This document shows, in pieces, positions 35,254 to 44,091 of a DNA stretch of 64,000 nucleotides (its first letter is position 1; every line of letters starts with the position of its first letter). This DNA comes from Enterovibrio paralichthyis (GTDB taxonomy: Bacteria; Pseudomonadota; Gammaproteobacteria; Enterobacterales; Vibrionaceae): the NCBI RefSeq assembly GCF_019209835.1, contig NZ_JAHUTS010000010.1, positions 62,001 to 126,000 on the forward strand. Direction: 5' to 3'. The notes beneath the pieces are model-generated. The model ran no database searches. It had not been told where the DNA came from and worked only from the letters and a program-made list of their open reading frames with translations. The position numbers and the translations under genes are program-made.

Positions 35254-37380
35254 TTAATCCCGCATCTTGTTTACCGCCGGTGAGACGGTCACCGGGATCG
35301 CCTCGCCACTACGACGGCTGTTTCGGCGGCGTTTGCCATATTTGTCCGCCACGCAGCGGTCTGTGTCATGCAAAATCGCCACACAGGCCAGACACTGCAC
35401 GCACTCGTTGTAGTCAATGGCACCATCTTTGTGGATGGCGTTGATGCCACAGTGTTTTTCACACAGCCTGCACGGGCTGCCACATTCGCTGCGCCGGGTC
35501 AGCCAGCTGAATAGCCGAAAACGCCCCAGCACCGCCAGCCCTGCTCCCAGCGGGCAAAGGTAACGGCAATAGGCCTTGTGCACTTTGGCGCTGATAGCCA
35601 GCAGCAGCGCCGCATACACCACAAACGGCAGGCTGCGCACAAACATCAGGGTGACCGCGGTTTTAAACGGCTCGACTTCAGCCAGGGTTTCCGCCAGCGT
35701 CAGGCTGTAAAACGCCGTCGCAACCAAGCCCACCAACACAAGGTATTTCAGCCCAATCAGCCTGCCGTGGAGGGATTCGCTCACTTTCCACTGGCGGATC
35801 CGCAGCTTTTCTGCTGCCGCCGCCACCAGTTCCTGCAGGGCACCAAACGGGCACAGCCAACCGCAGTAAAGTCCACGCCCCCACAAAAACAGGCTGACAA
35901 ACACATAGCTCCAGAGCACAAACAGGATGGGATCGAGCAGGAAAACGGTGATATCAAACCCGTTCCAGAGCGACAACAGCAGGGTGTAAATATTGACCAC
36001 AGAAAGCTGTCCCTGTGCATAAAAGCCGATAAACAGGATGACAAAACTCAGGGAAACCAGACGCACCGGCGTCAAGTAGCGGGCAAAACGTCCCAGACGG
36101 TGCTGGAAGACAAACACGGCAGTTAGCAGCACAAGGTAGAGACCCAGCACCAGCACCTCGCCCAGCCGGTCATCCCAAATCCTAAGCCACAGCGGGCGCG
36201 GTTTTTCCGGCGGTGCGACCGGGATTTGCACCATGTCAGGCAGGGTAAAATCGGTGTGCACTGAAAAGCTTTCAGACTCCAGGAAGTTCTTTTTCAGCTG
36301 TACGGTCATGCCAACGGTGATCGGGAAGGCAGGGTCGAAGCCGCTTTGCGCCGAAAACGTGAAAATATGGGTGCGGTCAAACGGGACAACAGGCTGCGCA
36401 AACACTGGCGGCTGAGCATGATATAAGTCCGCATCACGAAGTGGCAGCGGGCTCCCTTCCTGGCGGAGCGTCAGGCGAGCAGGCGTGGTTCCGGCCACAA
36501 AGTCTTGCGCCACATGGTGGTACGCGCCGCGGGAACCCACGAGTACCGCAATCTCGCCCGGGGAAAGAGCGTCCATAATGCGCCGGTATTCCTCTTCGCC
36601 CAGCAGGTTTTTTCCCACCAATGGCGGGTTGAGAATGGCGAGGTTCAGGTTAATAAACGGGGCATCTTCGAATGCACTGGGGTTACGGGCAGCGGTAAGA
36701 CGCTCTGTCGCCACACCCATGGCGCTCGCGGCAGCGTCCTCATCCATTTCCCAGTGAAACAGCAGGCCATCGGCGTCCATTTCGGGTAAGGATTTTTCGC
36801 TGAAGCTTTCCATATCGAGCCTGGCTTTGGTCACAGAGCCAAAGCCTGACAGGCGGGATTGCGCCACTTTGCGTGCGGCGGCGAGAATGGTGTCGTGCAC
36901 CACCATCACAGACACAGTGGCTTTGGTGACACCGTCAAAATAGACAATATCGTCACTGACGATATGTTGCTGATTGCTCCCCACCAGCACCTGCTGCTTG
37001 AGCGACAACCCGCGGTACTGGTTGATAAAATCAACCAGCGGTTCTTCGCCCAAGCCATGGAGGAAAATGGGTTCATGGTGATTGATCAGCATCAGGCCGA
37101 CTATCCGCCCGTCCACATCCAGCCCCATACGCAGGTTGATACTCTGGCCGGAAAAACCGGGAAAATCGGTTAAATCATCGGTTTCAAACAGGTAGCCGAG
37201 CGGTTGGTCGAGTTGGTAGATTTCGGTGACGGGCAAGGCATCATCGGAGGCTTTCATCCGGGTGGCACTGGGAAACAGCGCCGCCGCTTCCTCACTGACT
37301 TCCAGCCAGGGCGATGCCATGACAAAAAAAGGCAATAACATGAGAAGCAGCCACAAAATCAGGGCACTACGCCAACGCAT
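35254..37380 (-). CDS. NosR/NirI-like membrane flavo-iron-sulfur protein
   Basis: A 708-aa inner-membrane redox protein. A signal/anchor helix (about 1-22) is followed by a periplasmic FMN-binding domain with FDGVTKATVSV (near 160-170), matching the D-x-x-T-x-A-T pattern of ApbE-attached flavin. Further on are several transmembrane helices (from about 425), two CxxxCP motifs (CGWLCPFG, CRYLCPLG), and C-terminal ferredoxin-type cysteines (CGSPCRLCEKHC, CVQCLACV). NosR feeds electrons to nitrous oxide reductase. Here it lies between the aldehyde dehydrogenase gene and pqqA, with no nos genes in the window, so a role in quinoprotein electron flow is inferred. The ATG at 37380 follows GAGG. Confidence 0.82.
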   Translation of the reverse strand: MRWRSALILWLLLMLLPFFVMASPWLEVSEEAAALFPSATRMKASDDALPVTEIYQLDQPLGYLFETDDLTDFPGFSGQSINLRMGLDVDGRIVGLMLINHHEPIFLHGLGEEPLVDFINQYRGLSLKQQVLVGSNQQHIVSDDIVYFDGVTKATVSVMVVHDTILAAARKVAQSRLSGFGSVTKARLDMESFSEKSLPEMDADGLLFHWEMDEDAAASAMGVATERLTAARNPSAFEDAPFINLNLAILNPPLVGKNLLGEEEYRRIMDALSPGEIAVLVGSRGAYHHVAQDFVAGTTPARLTLRQEGSPLPLRDADLYHAQPPVFAQPVVPFDRTHIFTFSAQSGFDPAFPITVGMTVQLKKNFLESESFSVHTDFTLPDMVQIPVAPPEKPRPLWLRIWDDRLGEVLVLGLYLVLLTAVFVFQHRLGRFARYLTPVRLVSLSFVILFIGFYAQGQLSVVNIYTLLLSLWNGFDITVFLLDPILFVLWSYVFVSLFLWGRGLYCGWLCPFGALQELVAAAAEKLRIRQWKVSESLHGRLIGLKYLVLVGLVATAFYSLTLAETLAEVEPFKTAVTLMFVRSLPFVVYAALLLAISAKVHKAYCRYLCPLGAGLAVLGRFRLFSWLTRRSECGSPCRLCEKHCGINAIHKDGAIDYNECVQCLACVAILHDTDRCVADKYGKRRRNSRRSGEAIPVTVSPAVNKMRD

Positions 37381-37435
37381 GATCAACCTCAATATCCTTA
37401 TGCTTTGATGTTCTGCCGGCAGGAAAACCAGGGCA

Positions 37436-37461
37436 GAAAAAAGCGGGGCATCACACCCCGC
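37436..37461 (-). terminator. Terminator after the aldehyde dehydrogenase gene
   Basis: On the minus strand GCGGGGTGTGATGCCCCGC forms a stem followed by six T residues, between the aldehyde dehydrogenase stop and the NosR-like start. Confidence 0.75.
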
Positions 37462-37537
37462 AGCATTAAGGCCTCGGGCAGCACGGGAGGATGCGCTGCC
37501 GTCGACCACCAGACAAGGACTCGAACAATAAAACGGT

Positions 37538-39046
37538 TTAGAAGAAGCCCAACGGGTTGATGTCGTAGCTCACCAGCAGGTTTTTGGTTTGCTGGTAGTG
37601 GTTGAGCATCATCTTATGGTTCTCACGGCCAATACCGGATTTCTTGTAACCACCAAACGCGGCGTGCGCCGGGTAGAGGTGGTAACAGTTGGTCCATACA
37701 CGGCCGGCTTCAATCGCACGTCCCATGCGGTATGCACGGTTCATGTCGCGCGTCCACAGACCGGCACCCAGGCCATATTCGGTGTCGTTGGCAATCGCCA
37801 GTGCTTCTGCTTCATCTTTAAAGGTCACCACGCTGACCACAGGACCGAAGATCTCTTCCTGGAACACGCGCATGTGGTTTTCACCTTTGAAAATGGTTGG
37901 CTGGATGTAGTAACCGCCACCGAAGTCTGCCGCAGAACCACCCAACAGTACTTCTGCACCTTCTGCACGGCCGATATCAAAGTAGCCTTTAATTTTCTCG
38001 AATTGTTCATTCGATGCCTGTGCACCCACTTGGGTTTCAGTATCGAGTGGGTTGCCGTGTTTGATCGCCTTGGCGCGCTCAATCACACGGGCAATGAACT
38101 CGTCGTAAATGCTTTCCTGAACCAGCAGGCGTGACGGACAGGTACACACCTCGCCTTGGTTAAAGAACGCCAGCACACAACCTTCGATAGCTTTGCTGAT
38201 GTACTCATCTTCTTGATCCATCACATCTTCAAAGTAGATGTTTGGCGACTTGCCGCCCAGCTCTACAGTAGATGGGATCAGGTTGTCAGCGGCGCAGCGC
38301 AGGACATGGTTACCAATCGCTGTTGAACCGGTAAACGCGATTTTCGCGATACGGTTGGAGGTTGCCAGTGCCTGACCCGCTTCAGGGCCCATACCGTTAA
38401 CCACGTTCAGTACGCCCGGTGGAAGCAGATCACCAATCAATTCCACCAGCAGCAGGATGGTGGTCGGTGTCTGCTCAGCCGGTTTCAGGACAATACAGTT
38501 ACCCGCAGCCAGTGCTGGCGCCAGTTTCCATGCTGCCATCAACAGCGGGAAGTTCCATGGAATGATCTGGCCGACTACGCCGAGTGGCTCATGAATGTGG
38601 TAGGCCACGGTATTGGCATCAATCTCAGCCGCAGAACCCTCTTGCGCGCGAATCGCACCGGCGAAGTAACGGAAGTGATCGACACAAAGCGGAATATCAG
38701 CGGCGAGCGTCTCACGCACAGCCTTACCATTTTCCCAGGTTTCCGCCACCGCCAGATATTCAATGTTGGCTTCGATGCGGTCAGCAATCTTGAGCAGGAT
38801 GTTGGAGCGCTCAGTGGCCGAAGTTGCACCCCAGCTTGCTTTTGCCTGGTGGGCGGCGTCCAGCGCCAGCTCGATGTCTTCGGCTGTTGAGCGTGGGATC
38901 TCAGCGATGGGATCACCTGTGCAAGGCGAGGTGTCCGTAAAATACTGACCTTTGACTGGCGGAATCCAATCACCACCGATGTAGTTTGCATAACGCGCCT
39001 TAAAGTTAACGACAGCTCCGTCGGTATTTGGTTTTGCGTATATCAT
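37538..39046 (-). CDS. NAD-dependent aldehyde dehydrogenase (ExaC/acetaldehyde dehydrogenase type)
   Basis: Oxidises the aldehyde made by the quinoprotein dehydrogenases. The 502-aa protein shows the cofactor motif GQIIPWNFPLLMAAWKLAPAL (near 155), FTGSTAIGNHV, the catalytic glutamate in VELGGKSPNI, and the nucleophile cysteine in FFNQGEVCTCPSRLLV (near 303). It is soluble and cytosolic. The ATG at 39046 fits the family N-terminus MIYAKPNTDG; the upstream extension looks non-coding. It lies downstream of the second PQQ dehydrogenase gene, as exaC does near exaA in Pseudomonas. Confidence 0.92.
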   Translation of the reverse strand: MIYAKPNTDGAVVNFKARYANYIGGDWIPPVKGQYFTDTSPCTGDPIAEIPRSTAEDIELALDAAHQAKASWGATSATERSNILLKIADRIEANIEYLAVAETWENGKAVRETLAADIPLCVDHFRYFAGAIRAQEGSAAEIDANTVAYHIHEPLGVVGQIIPWNFPLLMAAWKLAPALAAGNCIVLKPAEQTPTTILLLVELIGDLLPPGVLNVVNGMGPEAGQALATSNRIAKIAFTGSTAIGNHVLRCAADNLIPSTVELGGKSPNIYFEDVMDQEDEYISKAIEGCVLAFFNQGEVCTCPSRLLVQESIYDEFIARVIERAKAIKHGNPLDTETQVGAQASNEQFEKIKGYFDIGRAEGAEVLLGGSAADFGGGYYIQPTIFKGENHMRVFQEEIFGPVVSVVTFKDEAEALAIANDTEYGLGAGLWTRDMNRAYRMGRAIEAGRVWTNCYHLYPAHAAFGGYKKSGIGRENHKMMLNHYQQTKNLLVSYDINPLGFF

Positions 39047-39173
39047 TGTCCACCCCTGTGTATTGGTGATTTCCCTGTGTCGTCCCTGACAAGGCCCCAA
39101 AGACCATTGTCAGGCGTTGTACATAGAGTATGGAATCACCCCCAGATCCCACCATCGCCCCTTGGTTGGCAAA

Positions 39174-39195
39174 ATCTCATACTTTGGAGTGAGAT
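39174..39195. promoter_or_regulatory. Inverted repeat upstream of the aldehyde dehydrogenase gene
   Basis: ATCTCA-N10-TGAGAT lies about 130 bases before the aldehyde dehydrogenase start, in a 356-base gap that otherwise holds only the terminator of the upstream gene. It may be an operator for a dimeric regulator. Nothing else is seen in the gap. Confidence 0.35.
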
Positions 39196-39352
39196 GACGG
39201 GGAGGAGTCTCGGTCTGGGCAGACAACAAACCCGCCTCCAGTATCGCGTGGGCACCCTGAAAATTGGCGTCTCACGGCTGAAACCGACACGCATTAGTTT
39301 GCACCATAGCGTTGCACCATTTGGTGGCAATACGGCGGAAAAAGCAGACAAA

Positions 39353-39375
39353 AAAGCCGGACGAATGTCCGGCTT
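39353..39375 (-). terminator. Terminator after the second PQQ dehydrogenase gene
   Basis: On the minus strand AAGCCGGACATTCGTCCGGC is followed by six T residues, 28 bases after the stop codon. Confidence 0.8.
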
Positions 39376-39402
39376 TGAAAGGTTTCGGGCAAAGACTGTG
39401 AG

Positions 39403-41163
39403 TTAGCCTTTTTTAGGCAGTTTGAACGTCCAGACCATGCCGCCCTGGTTGAAGCTTTTAACCCGTTTGGCCACGTCGCCACCCCACAGTGGCACTGCGC
39501 CACCCCAGCCGGAGAGCACAGAAATATATTGCTCGCCGTCCATATCCCAGGTGACCGGGCTGCCGACAATACCGGAACCAGTATTGAACTTGTAAAGCAG
39601 CTCACCGGTTTTGTCGTCAAACGCCAACAGATAGCCTTCAGGGTTACCGGTGAAGACCAGACCGCCCGCCGTGGTCAGCACCCCGCCCCACAGCGGCGCG
39701 TAGTTTTTGTATTCCCATACCCGCTCACCGGTCTTCGGATCGTAAGCACGCAGCACGCCGATGTAATCGTCATTCAGCGCCTTGATGGTAAAGCCTGCAC
39801 CGAGGTACGCCGCCCCTTTTTTATAGCCCACCGGTTCGTTCCAGATATCCATTTGCCACTCATTGGCAGGCACATAGAACAGACCGGTCTTCTGGCTGTA
39901 AGCCATTGGCATCCAGTTTTTACCGCCGAGGAAAGATGGCGCTGCCACCACTGTTTCACCCTGCTTGGCATCACCTGGATTACCCGGACGGTTGCTGGCG
40001 ATATATTTCGGACGGCCGTTCTCATCCAGCCCTTCTGCCCAGGTAATTTTGTCCACGAACGGGAAGCCGCGGATAAAGTCGCCGTTGGTACGGTCAAGCA
40101 CGTAGAAGAAACCGTTACGGTCAGCGGTAGCCGCCGCTTTTACCGGTTTGCCGTTTTCGGTGTAATCAAACGAAATCAGCTCGTTCACACCATCGAAATC
40201 CCAGCCATCGTGCGGGGTAGTCTGGAAGTTCCAGACGATTTTGCCGTCGTCCGGGTCAATCGCAAGACGGGAGGAAGAAAAGAGGTTGTCGCCCGGACGC
40301 ATGTGGGAGTTCCACGGTGCGGGGTTACCGGTACCAAAGAACAGAAGGTCAGTGTCGGCATCATAAGTACCGCCGAGCCATGGCGCCGCGCCGCCACTTT
40401 TCCACAAATCCGCTGGCCAGGTTTTACCCGGTGCACCACCGGAAATACCGTTCTCCAGTTTCTTGCCGTCTTTCCACACGTAACCCATGTGGCCTTCCAC
40501 GGTAGGACGCTCCCACACCAGCTTGCCAGTCTTGGCATCATAGGCACGCACTTTACCGACGATACCGAATTCACCACCGGAGACGCCGGTGATCACATTG
40601 CCTTTCACCACAATTGGTGCGGCGGTGATGGAGTAACCGTCCTGATAGTTTTCTACGGTTTTCTTCCAGCGTACCTTGCCGGTTTTGGCATCCAAGGCCA
40701 CCAGTTTGGCATCCAGGGTACCGAAGATAACCAGATCGTCATACAGCGCCACGCCGCGGTTTATCACGTCACAGCAAGGCATGATGCCATCAGGCAGACG
40801 GGCGTCGTATTGCCACAGCTCGTCACCGGTTTTAGCGTCAATCGCGTAGACGCGCGAGTAAGAGCCGGTCACATACATGACACCGTCTTTGATCAACGGC
40901 TGACTTTCCTGACCACGCTGCTTCTCACCACCGAGAGAAAAGGCCCAGACCGGACGGATTTCTTCCACCGTTTCCTTGTTCACCATTTCCAGTGGACTGT
41001 AGCGCTGACCACGAAGTCCCATGCCGTAAGTCACCACATCCTCTGTGGTCTGCTGATCGGCGAGGATGTCTTGGTCCGTGACGCCCGCAAAAGACGGTGT
41101 GGCCGTCATTGCGAGCAAGAGCGCGGCTGAAAGACCGCAGCGTTTGAATGACTTCGTTGTCAT
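39403..41163 (-). CDS. PQQ-dependent alcohol dehydrogenase, ExaA/PedH-like, lanthanide type
   Basis: A periplasmic quinoprotein of 586 aa that should oxidise ethanol and other short alcohols. It has a signal peptide (about 1-26, ending SFA), the vicinal cysteines at 130-131 (IMPCCDVINRG), and the active-site stretch TPHDGWDFDGVNE. Asp322 is catalytic, and Asp324 is the extra ligand that separates lanthanide-type PedH from calcium-type PedE/ExaA. The ATG at 41163 follows an AGAGG site. A cytochrome c and a binding-protein gene lie upstream, and the aldehyde dehydrogenase downstream. Metal preference is inferred from this one position. Confidence 0.9.
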   Translation of the reverse strand: MTTKSFKRCGLSAALLLAMTATPSFAGVTDQDILADQQTTEDVVTYGMGLRGQRYSPLEMVNKETVEEIRPVWAFSLGGEKQRGQESQPLIKDGVMYVTGSYSRVYAIDAKTGDELWQYDARLPDGIMPCCDVINRGVALYDDLVIFGTLDAKLVALDAKTGKVRWKKTVENYQDGYSITAAPIVVKGNVITGVSGGEFGIVGKVRAYDAKTGKLVWERPTVEGHMGYVWKDGKKLENGISGGAPGKTWPADLWKSGGAAPWLGGTYDADTDLLFFGTGNPAPWNSHMRPGDNLFSSSRLAIDPDDGKIVWNFQTTPHDGWDFDGVNELISFDYTENGKPVKAAATADRNGFFYVLDRTNGDFIRGFPFVDKITWAEGLDENGRPKYIASNRPGNPGDAKQGETVVAAPSFLGGKNWMPMAYSQKTGLFYVPANEWQMDIWNEPVGYKKGAAYLGAGFTIKALNDDYIGVLRAYDPKTGERVWEYKNYAPLWGGVLTTAGGLVFTGNPEGYLLAFDDKTGELLYKFNTGSGIVGSPVTWDMDGEQYISVLSGWGGAVPLWGGDVAKRVKSFNQGGMVWTFKLPKKG

Positions 41164-41259
41164 AAGGATACCTCTTTGATGGCGCATGCTTTCGCAAGCA
41201 CGTTCTGTCGTTGCTGTTCTGCCCACCGGCGACGGCAGGCGCCAAGTTTTACGTAGGGT

Positions 41260-42204
41260 TTACTGTGTTCCTGTCATTATTTCTGGATCGGTTTGCGCCG
41301 AGAGAAAGCGCTCCGGGAGCTGGTAATCGACCCCGTACTTCTCTCCCCAGCGGATAAAATCGCCGTTGTTGATGTGTTCCATCACAATGTCTTCCAGCGC
41401 ATAGGCAAGCTGGCGGTAGTTGGCATGTACCGCCATTCCCAGCTCCCAGTCGCTGCGGCCAAGCAGGGGAAAGGCCAGCTCGGTCAGTTGTTCGGTTGGT
41501 GCTTTTTTCCCTTCCCCGCCTGGCTTTTGGTGCAGCCACTCAAGCTGGGAAGCCATGCCCATCACCATGGCAACATCGCCGCTTCGCAGGGCTCTGAAAG
41601 CCTCGGGTACGCTGGGGAAGGTGTGGGTGTTGTCACGGAAACGACCGCCCATGGCGGTAGTGAGATAAAACTGGGGAACGGTGTCGACTTCCACGCCGAC
41701 GGGGTAATACATAAACCGGGCTGCGGTTTGCGGTTTGTCCATCTGCGCAGCATCGTAGGCCATAGCCCAGCGCTCGCGCTGGTAAGGGGCGAACATGTGC
41801 ACTAACTCATGGGCGGGCAGCCCCAAATCATCACGCTTAAACGCAAACTCCCTGTCGTAAGGTACCCGCAGCATCACATCAGCCTTGACCCGCTGGCCGT
41901 CTTCACTGGTGAGGTTCATCCCTTTCCAGAGGTAATTGCGCATGTCGTCATCGACCGTTTCGTCCGGTGTCATCCAGCGAAGGTCGAGTTTAACGCCGAG
42001 CCCCTGCGCCAATGCCTTGGCAAGCTCAATGTCTATCCCGGCCGGTTCGCCGTTTTCATCGGTAAAGGAATAGGGCGGAAAATCGCGATACACCGCAATG
42101 GCAATCTCCCCACGCGCCTGGATGTCATCGTAGGAGAGCGCCTGTAATGGCTGTGACAGGCTCAATACCAGCATCAAACAGAGGGTGACCATCAGTTTTC
42201 GCAT
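41260..42204 (-). CDS. Periplasmic solute-binding protein of the quinoprotein cluster
   Basis: A 314-aa exported protein with a signal peptide (about 1-22, ending LQA) and a bacterial SBP_bac_3 fold (RGEIAIAVYRDFPPYSFTDENGEPAGIDIELAKALA, split across about 31-66). No permease or ATPase gene adjoins it. Similar proteins occur between cytochrome c and quinoprotein dehydrogenase genes and may act as folding or metal-insertion partners, as proposed for MoxJ and XoxJ. It lies 15 bases after the cytochrome gene, so the two are co-transcribed. Confidence 0.82.
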   Translation of the reverse strand: MRKLMVTLCLMLVLSLSQPLQALSYDDIQARGEIAIAVYRDFPPYSFTDENGEPAGIDIELAKALAQGLGVKLDLRWMTPDETVDDDMRNYLWKGMNLTSEDGQRVKADVMLRVPYDREFAFKRDDLGLPAHELVHMFAPYQRERWAMAYDAAQMDKPQTAARFMYYPVGVEVDTVPQFYLTTAMGGRFRDNTHTFPSVPEAFRALRSGDVAMVMGMASQLEWLHQKPGGEGKKAPTEQLTELAFPLLGRSDWELGMAVHANYRQLAYALEDIVMEHINNGDFIRWGEKYGVDYQLPERFLSAQTDPEIMTGTQ

Positions 42205-42219
42205 CTTCCGCCCTCCCTG

Positions 42220-42672
42220 TTAGCCGTTTTCCGGTGCCACGGATTCCAGCCAGGTGCGGATAGCCCACAGCGCTTCCTGGTTGAGGTGCTCGGTCATTTT
42301 AGGCATGTAAACCGCACCGTTACGCACTGCGCCATTCTGGACACGGTAGATGTACCACTCGTCACCGTCGTAATCCGGCGCCAGCATTCTGAGATCCGGA
42401 GCGATGCCGCCGGAAATACCTTCCAGGCCATGGCATCGTGCACAGTTCTGGTTGTAGGCAGAGGCGCCGATGCGCTCGACTTCCACCCGCACCTCCCCTT
42501 CCACTTCACGGTAGGGATTGGTGTCTGACCACTCTTCGCCAAGGGTGGGAATGGTGGACGTATCGATAGATTGCGGGGTGACGTTGCCGTGGGCGAATGC
42601 CATTTGCGTGCCGAAAAAGCCCAGCAGTGCAACAGCGGTAATAACGCAGATGTTTCGTTCAACCTTTTCCAT
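42220..42672 (-). CDS. Periplasmic cytochrome c (ExaB/PedF-like)
   Basis: A 150-aa monoheme cytochrome c with a signal peptide (about 1-27, ending AFA) and the heme motif CARCH at residues 77-81. A likely axial methionine is in AVYMPKMTEHL. Cytochromes of this kind accept electrons from PQQ alcohol dehydrogenases (c550 in Pseudomonas). The ATG at 42672 is chosen because it directly precedes the signal sequence; the open frame upstream is proline/cysteine-rich and not protein-like. It opens the minus-strand run that leads to the second dehydrogenase. Confidence 0.9.
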   Translation of the reverse strand: MEKVERNICVITAVALLGFFGTQMAFAHGNVTPQSIDTSTIPTLGEEWSDTNPYREVEGEVRVEVERIGASAYNQNCARCHGLEGISGGIAPDLRMLAPDYDGDEWYIYRVQNGAVRNGAVYMPKMTEHLNQEALWAIRTWLESVAPENG

Positions 42673-42681
42673 GTTTCTCTG

Positions 42682-42717
42682 GCTCCTAATTTGCGGTGCT
42701 GGAAAAAGTGTAGGAGC
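42682..42717. promoter_or_regulatory. Spaced inverted repeat between cytochrome c and the ABC gene cluster
   Basis: GCTCCTA (42682-42688) and TAGGAGC (42711-42717) form a perfect inverted pair with a 22-base spacer in the divergent region. Each arm contains the CTCCTA/TAGGAG core of the palindrome at 12818, so the same regulator may bind both places. Confidence 0.4.
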
Positions 42718-42860
42718 GGCAGTGCGTTGAGAACATGGTACAAAAGCGGGGATATTCCTCATTCTTTGGGATGAATTTTGCCAAAGTCTCGTCCCTGCTT
42801 TTGGCAAACAGCATGGCAGCCGCATACAGTATTAACGTGATTAAAAAGCGGGCTGTGTAA

Positions 42861-44051
42861 ATGAAGAAACGGGAATCAAGCACCGGAAAAACAGGGAATT
42901 ACCTCGCCATCATCAGTGTCTTGCTTATGCTGACTGGCGCAGTAAAAGCCTATGCCGTAGAGGTGGCATTTGGCCTGTTAAGGCAGCCGGTGGAAACCAC
43001 CACCGCGGTGCCGGAGTATCTGGCTGAACCGGAAAATAACGGTGAATCAGGGGCAGAGCTTGCAGTCAGTGATGCTAATGGCACTGGCAAATTTCTTGGC
43101 CAAAAGTACAGCATCCATACCCAAACCAGTGACGACCCGGCGGCAATCAATGCTGCGGCCAAGGCATGGTATGACACCGGCATGCGCTTTTTCCTCGCCG
43201 ACCTCGACACTCCGCTGCTACAAGGCCTGCGAAAGGCATTGCCGGACGACGCCCTGATTTTCAATGTCGGCAATCAGGATGACGCTCGGCGTACCACGGT
43301 ATGCCTGCCCAATACCCTGCATACTGCGCTGAGCTATGGTATGCGCGCTGATGCCCTCGGCCAGTGGCTTCGTGTCCGTCGGTTGACGGAGGTGTTTCTG
43401 GTTTCAGGTATCACCGATGCTGATGCCAAGTTTCTCGCTGCGACCAAATCATCACTCAGGAAGTTCAACCAGAAAATAATCAAAGAGAAGGTGTGGAATT
43501 TTGATACCGACCTTCGCCGCACCGCTTCCGCCGAGCTGCCCCTTTTCACCCAGGCGAGTGATTACGACGCGGTATGGGTGATTGATGAAAGCAACCTTTT
43601 CGGCCAGCACCTCCCCTACAACACCTGGCTGCCCCGCCCTGTTATTGGCACTCATGGCCTGCGTGCTGATGGCTGGAGCTATGTGATTGAACAGTGGGGT
43701 GCGGTTCAGCTTCAAAACCGCTTCACCAAAAAATTCGACCGCCCAATGACAACCAAAGACTTCGCCGCTTGGGTGGCAGTACGTTCCGTCAATGAGGCAG
43801 TCACTGTACTCAACAGTGGTGATGTGAACACGGTTTTGCCTTTTATCATGAGCGATAAATTCCAGCTTGCGGCCTATAAAGGGCGCAAGCTCACCTTCCG
43901 GCCATGGAACGGTCAACTGCGTCAAACCGTGCCCTTGTTCGATGCCCAGGCGCTGGTGGCCAGTGCTCCGTTTGATGGTTTCTTGCATCCGCGCAACGAA
44001 CTCGATTCCCTCGGTGTCGATGAAGCGCAAAGCGAGTGCCGCCAGTTTTGA
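42861..44051 (+). CDS. PQQ-catabolism-associated ABC system, substrate-binding protein
   Basis: A 396-aa exported protein with a signal/anchor sequence (about 15-33) and a type I periplasmic-binding fold, like branched-chain amino-acid receptors. It matches the family named for PQQ-dependent catabolism (TIGR03863 type), including the C-terminal HPRNELDSLGVDEAQSECRQF-type ending. It is the first gene of the plus-strand set: binding protein, beta-propeller, ATPase, permease. It is divergent from the cytochrome c gene. The ligand is not known. Confidence 0.85.
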   Translation: MKKRESSTGKTGNYLAIISVLLMLTGAVKAYAVEVAFGLLRQPVETTTAVPEYLAEPENNGESGAELAVSDANGTGKFLGQKYSIHTQTSDDPAAINAAAKAWYDTGMRFFLADLDTPLLQGLRKALPDDALIFNVGNQDDARRTTVCLPNTLHTALSYGMRADALGQWLRVRRLTEVFLVSGITDADAKFLAATKSSLRKFNQKIIKEKVWNFDTDLRRTASAELPLFTQASDYDAVWVIDESNLFGQHLPYNTWLPRPVIGTHGLRADGWSYVIEQWGAVQLQNRFTKKFDRPMTTKDFAAWVAVRSVNEAVTVLNSGDVNTVLPFIMSDKFQLAAYKGRKLTFRPWNGQLRQTVPLFDAQALVASAPFDGFLHPRNELDSLGVDEAQSECRQF

Positions 44052-44091
44052 ACCCTGTTGGAAACCTGACAGTTAACAGAAGGACATCACC

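Noticed and set aside
35254..37380. A nitrous-oxide reduction cluster
   Set aside because: The NosR-like protein stands alone; no nosZ, nosD, nosF or nosY gene is in the window.
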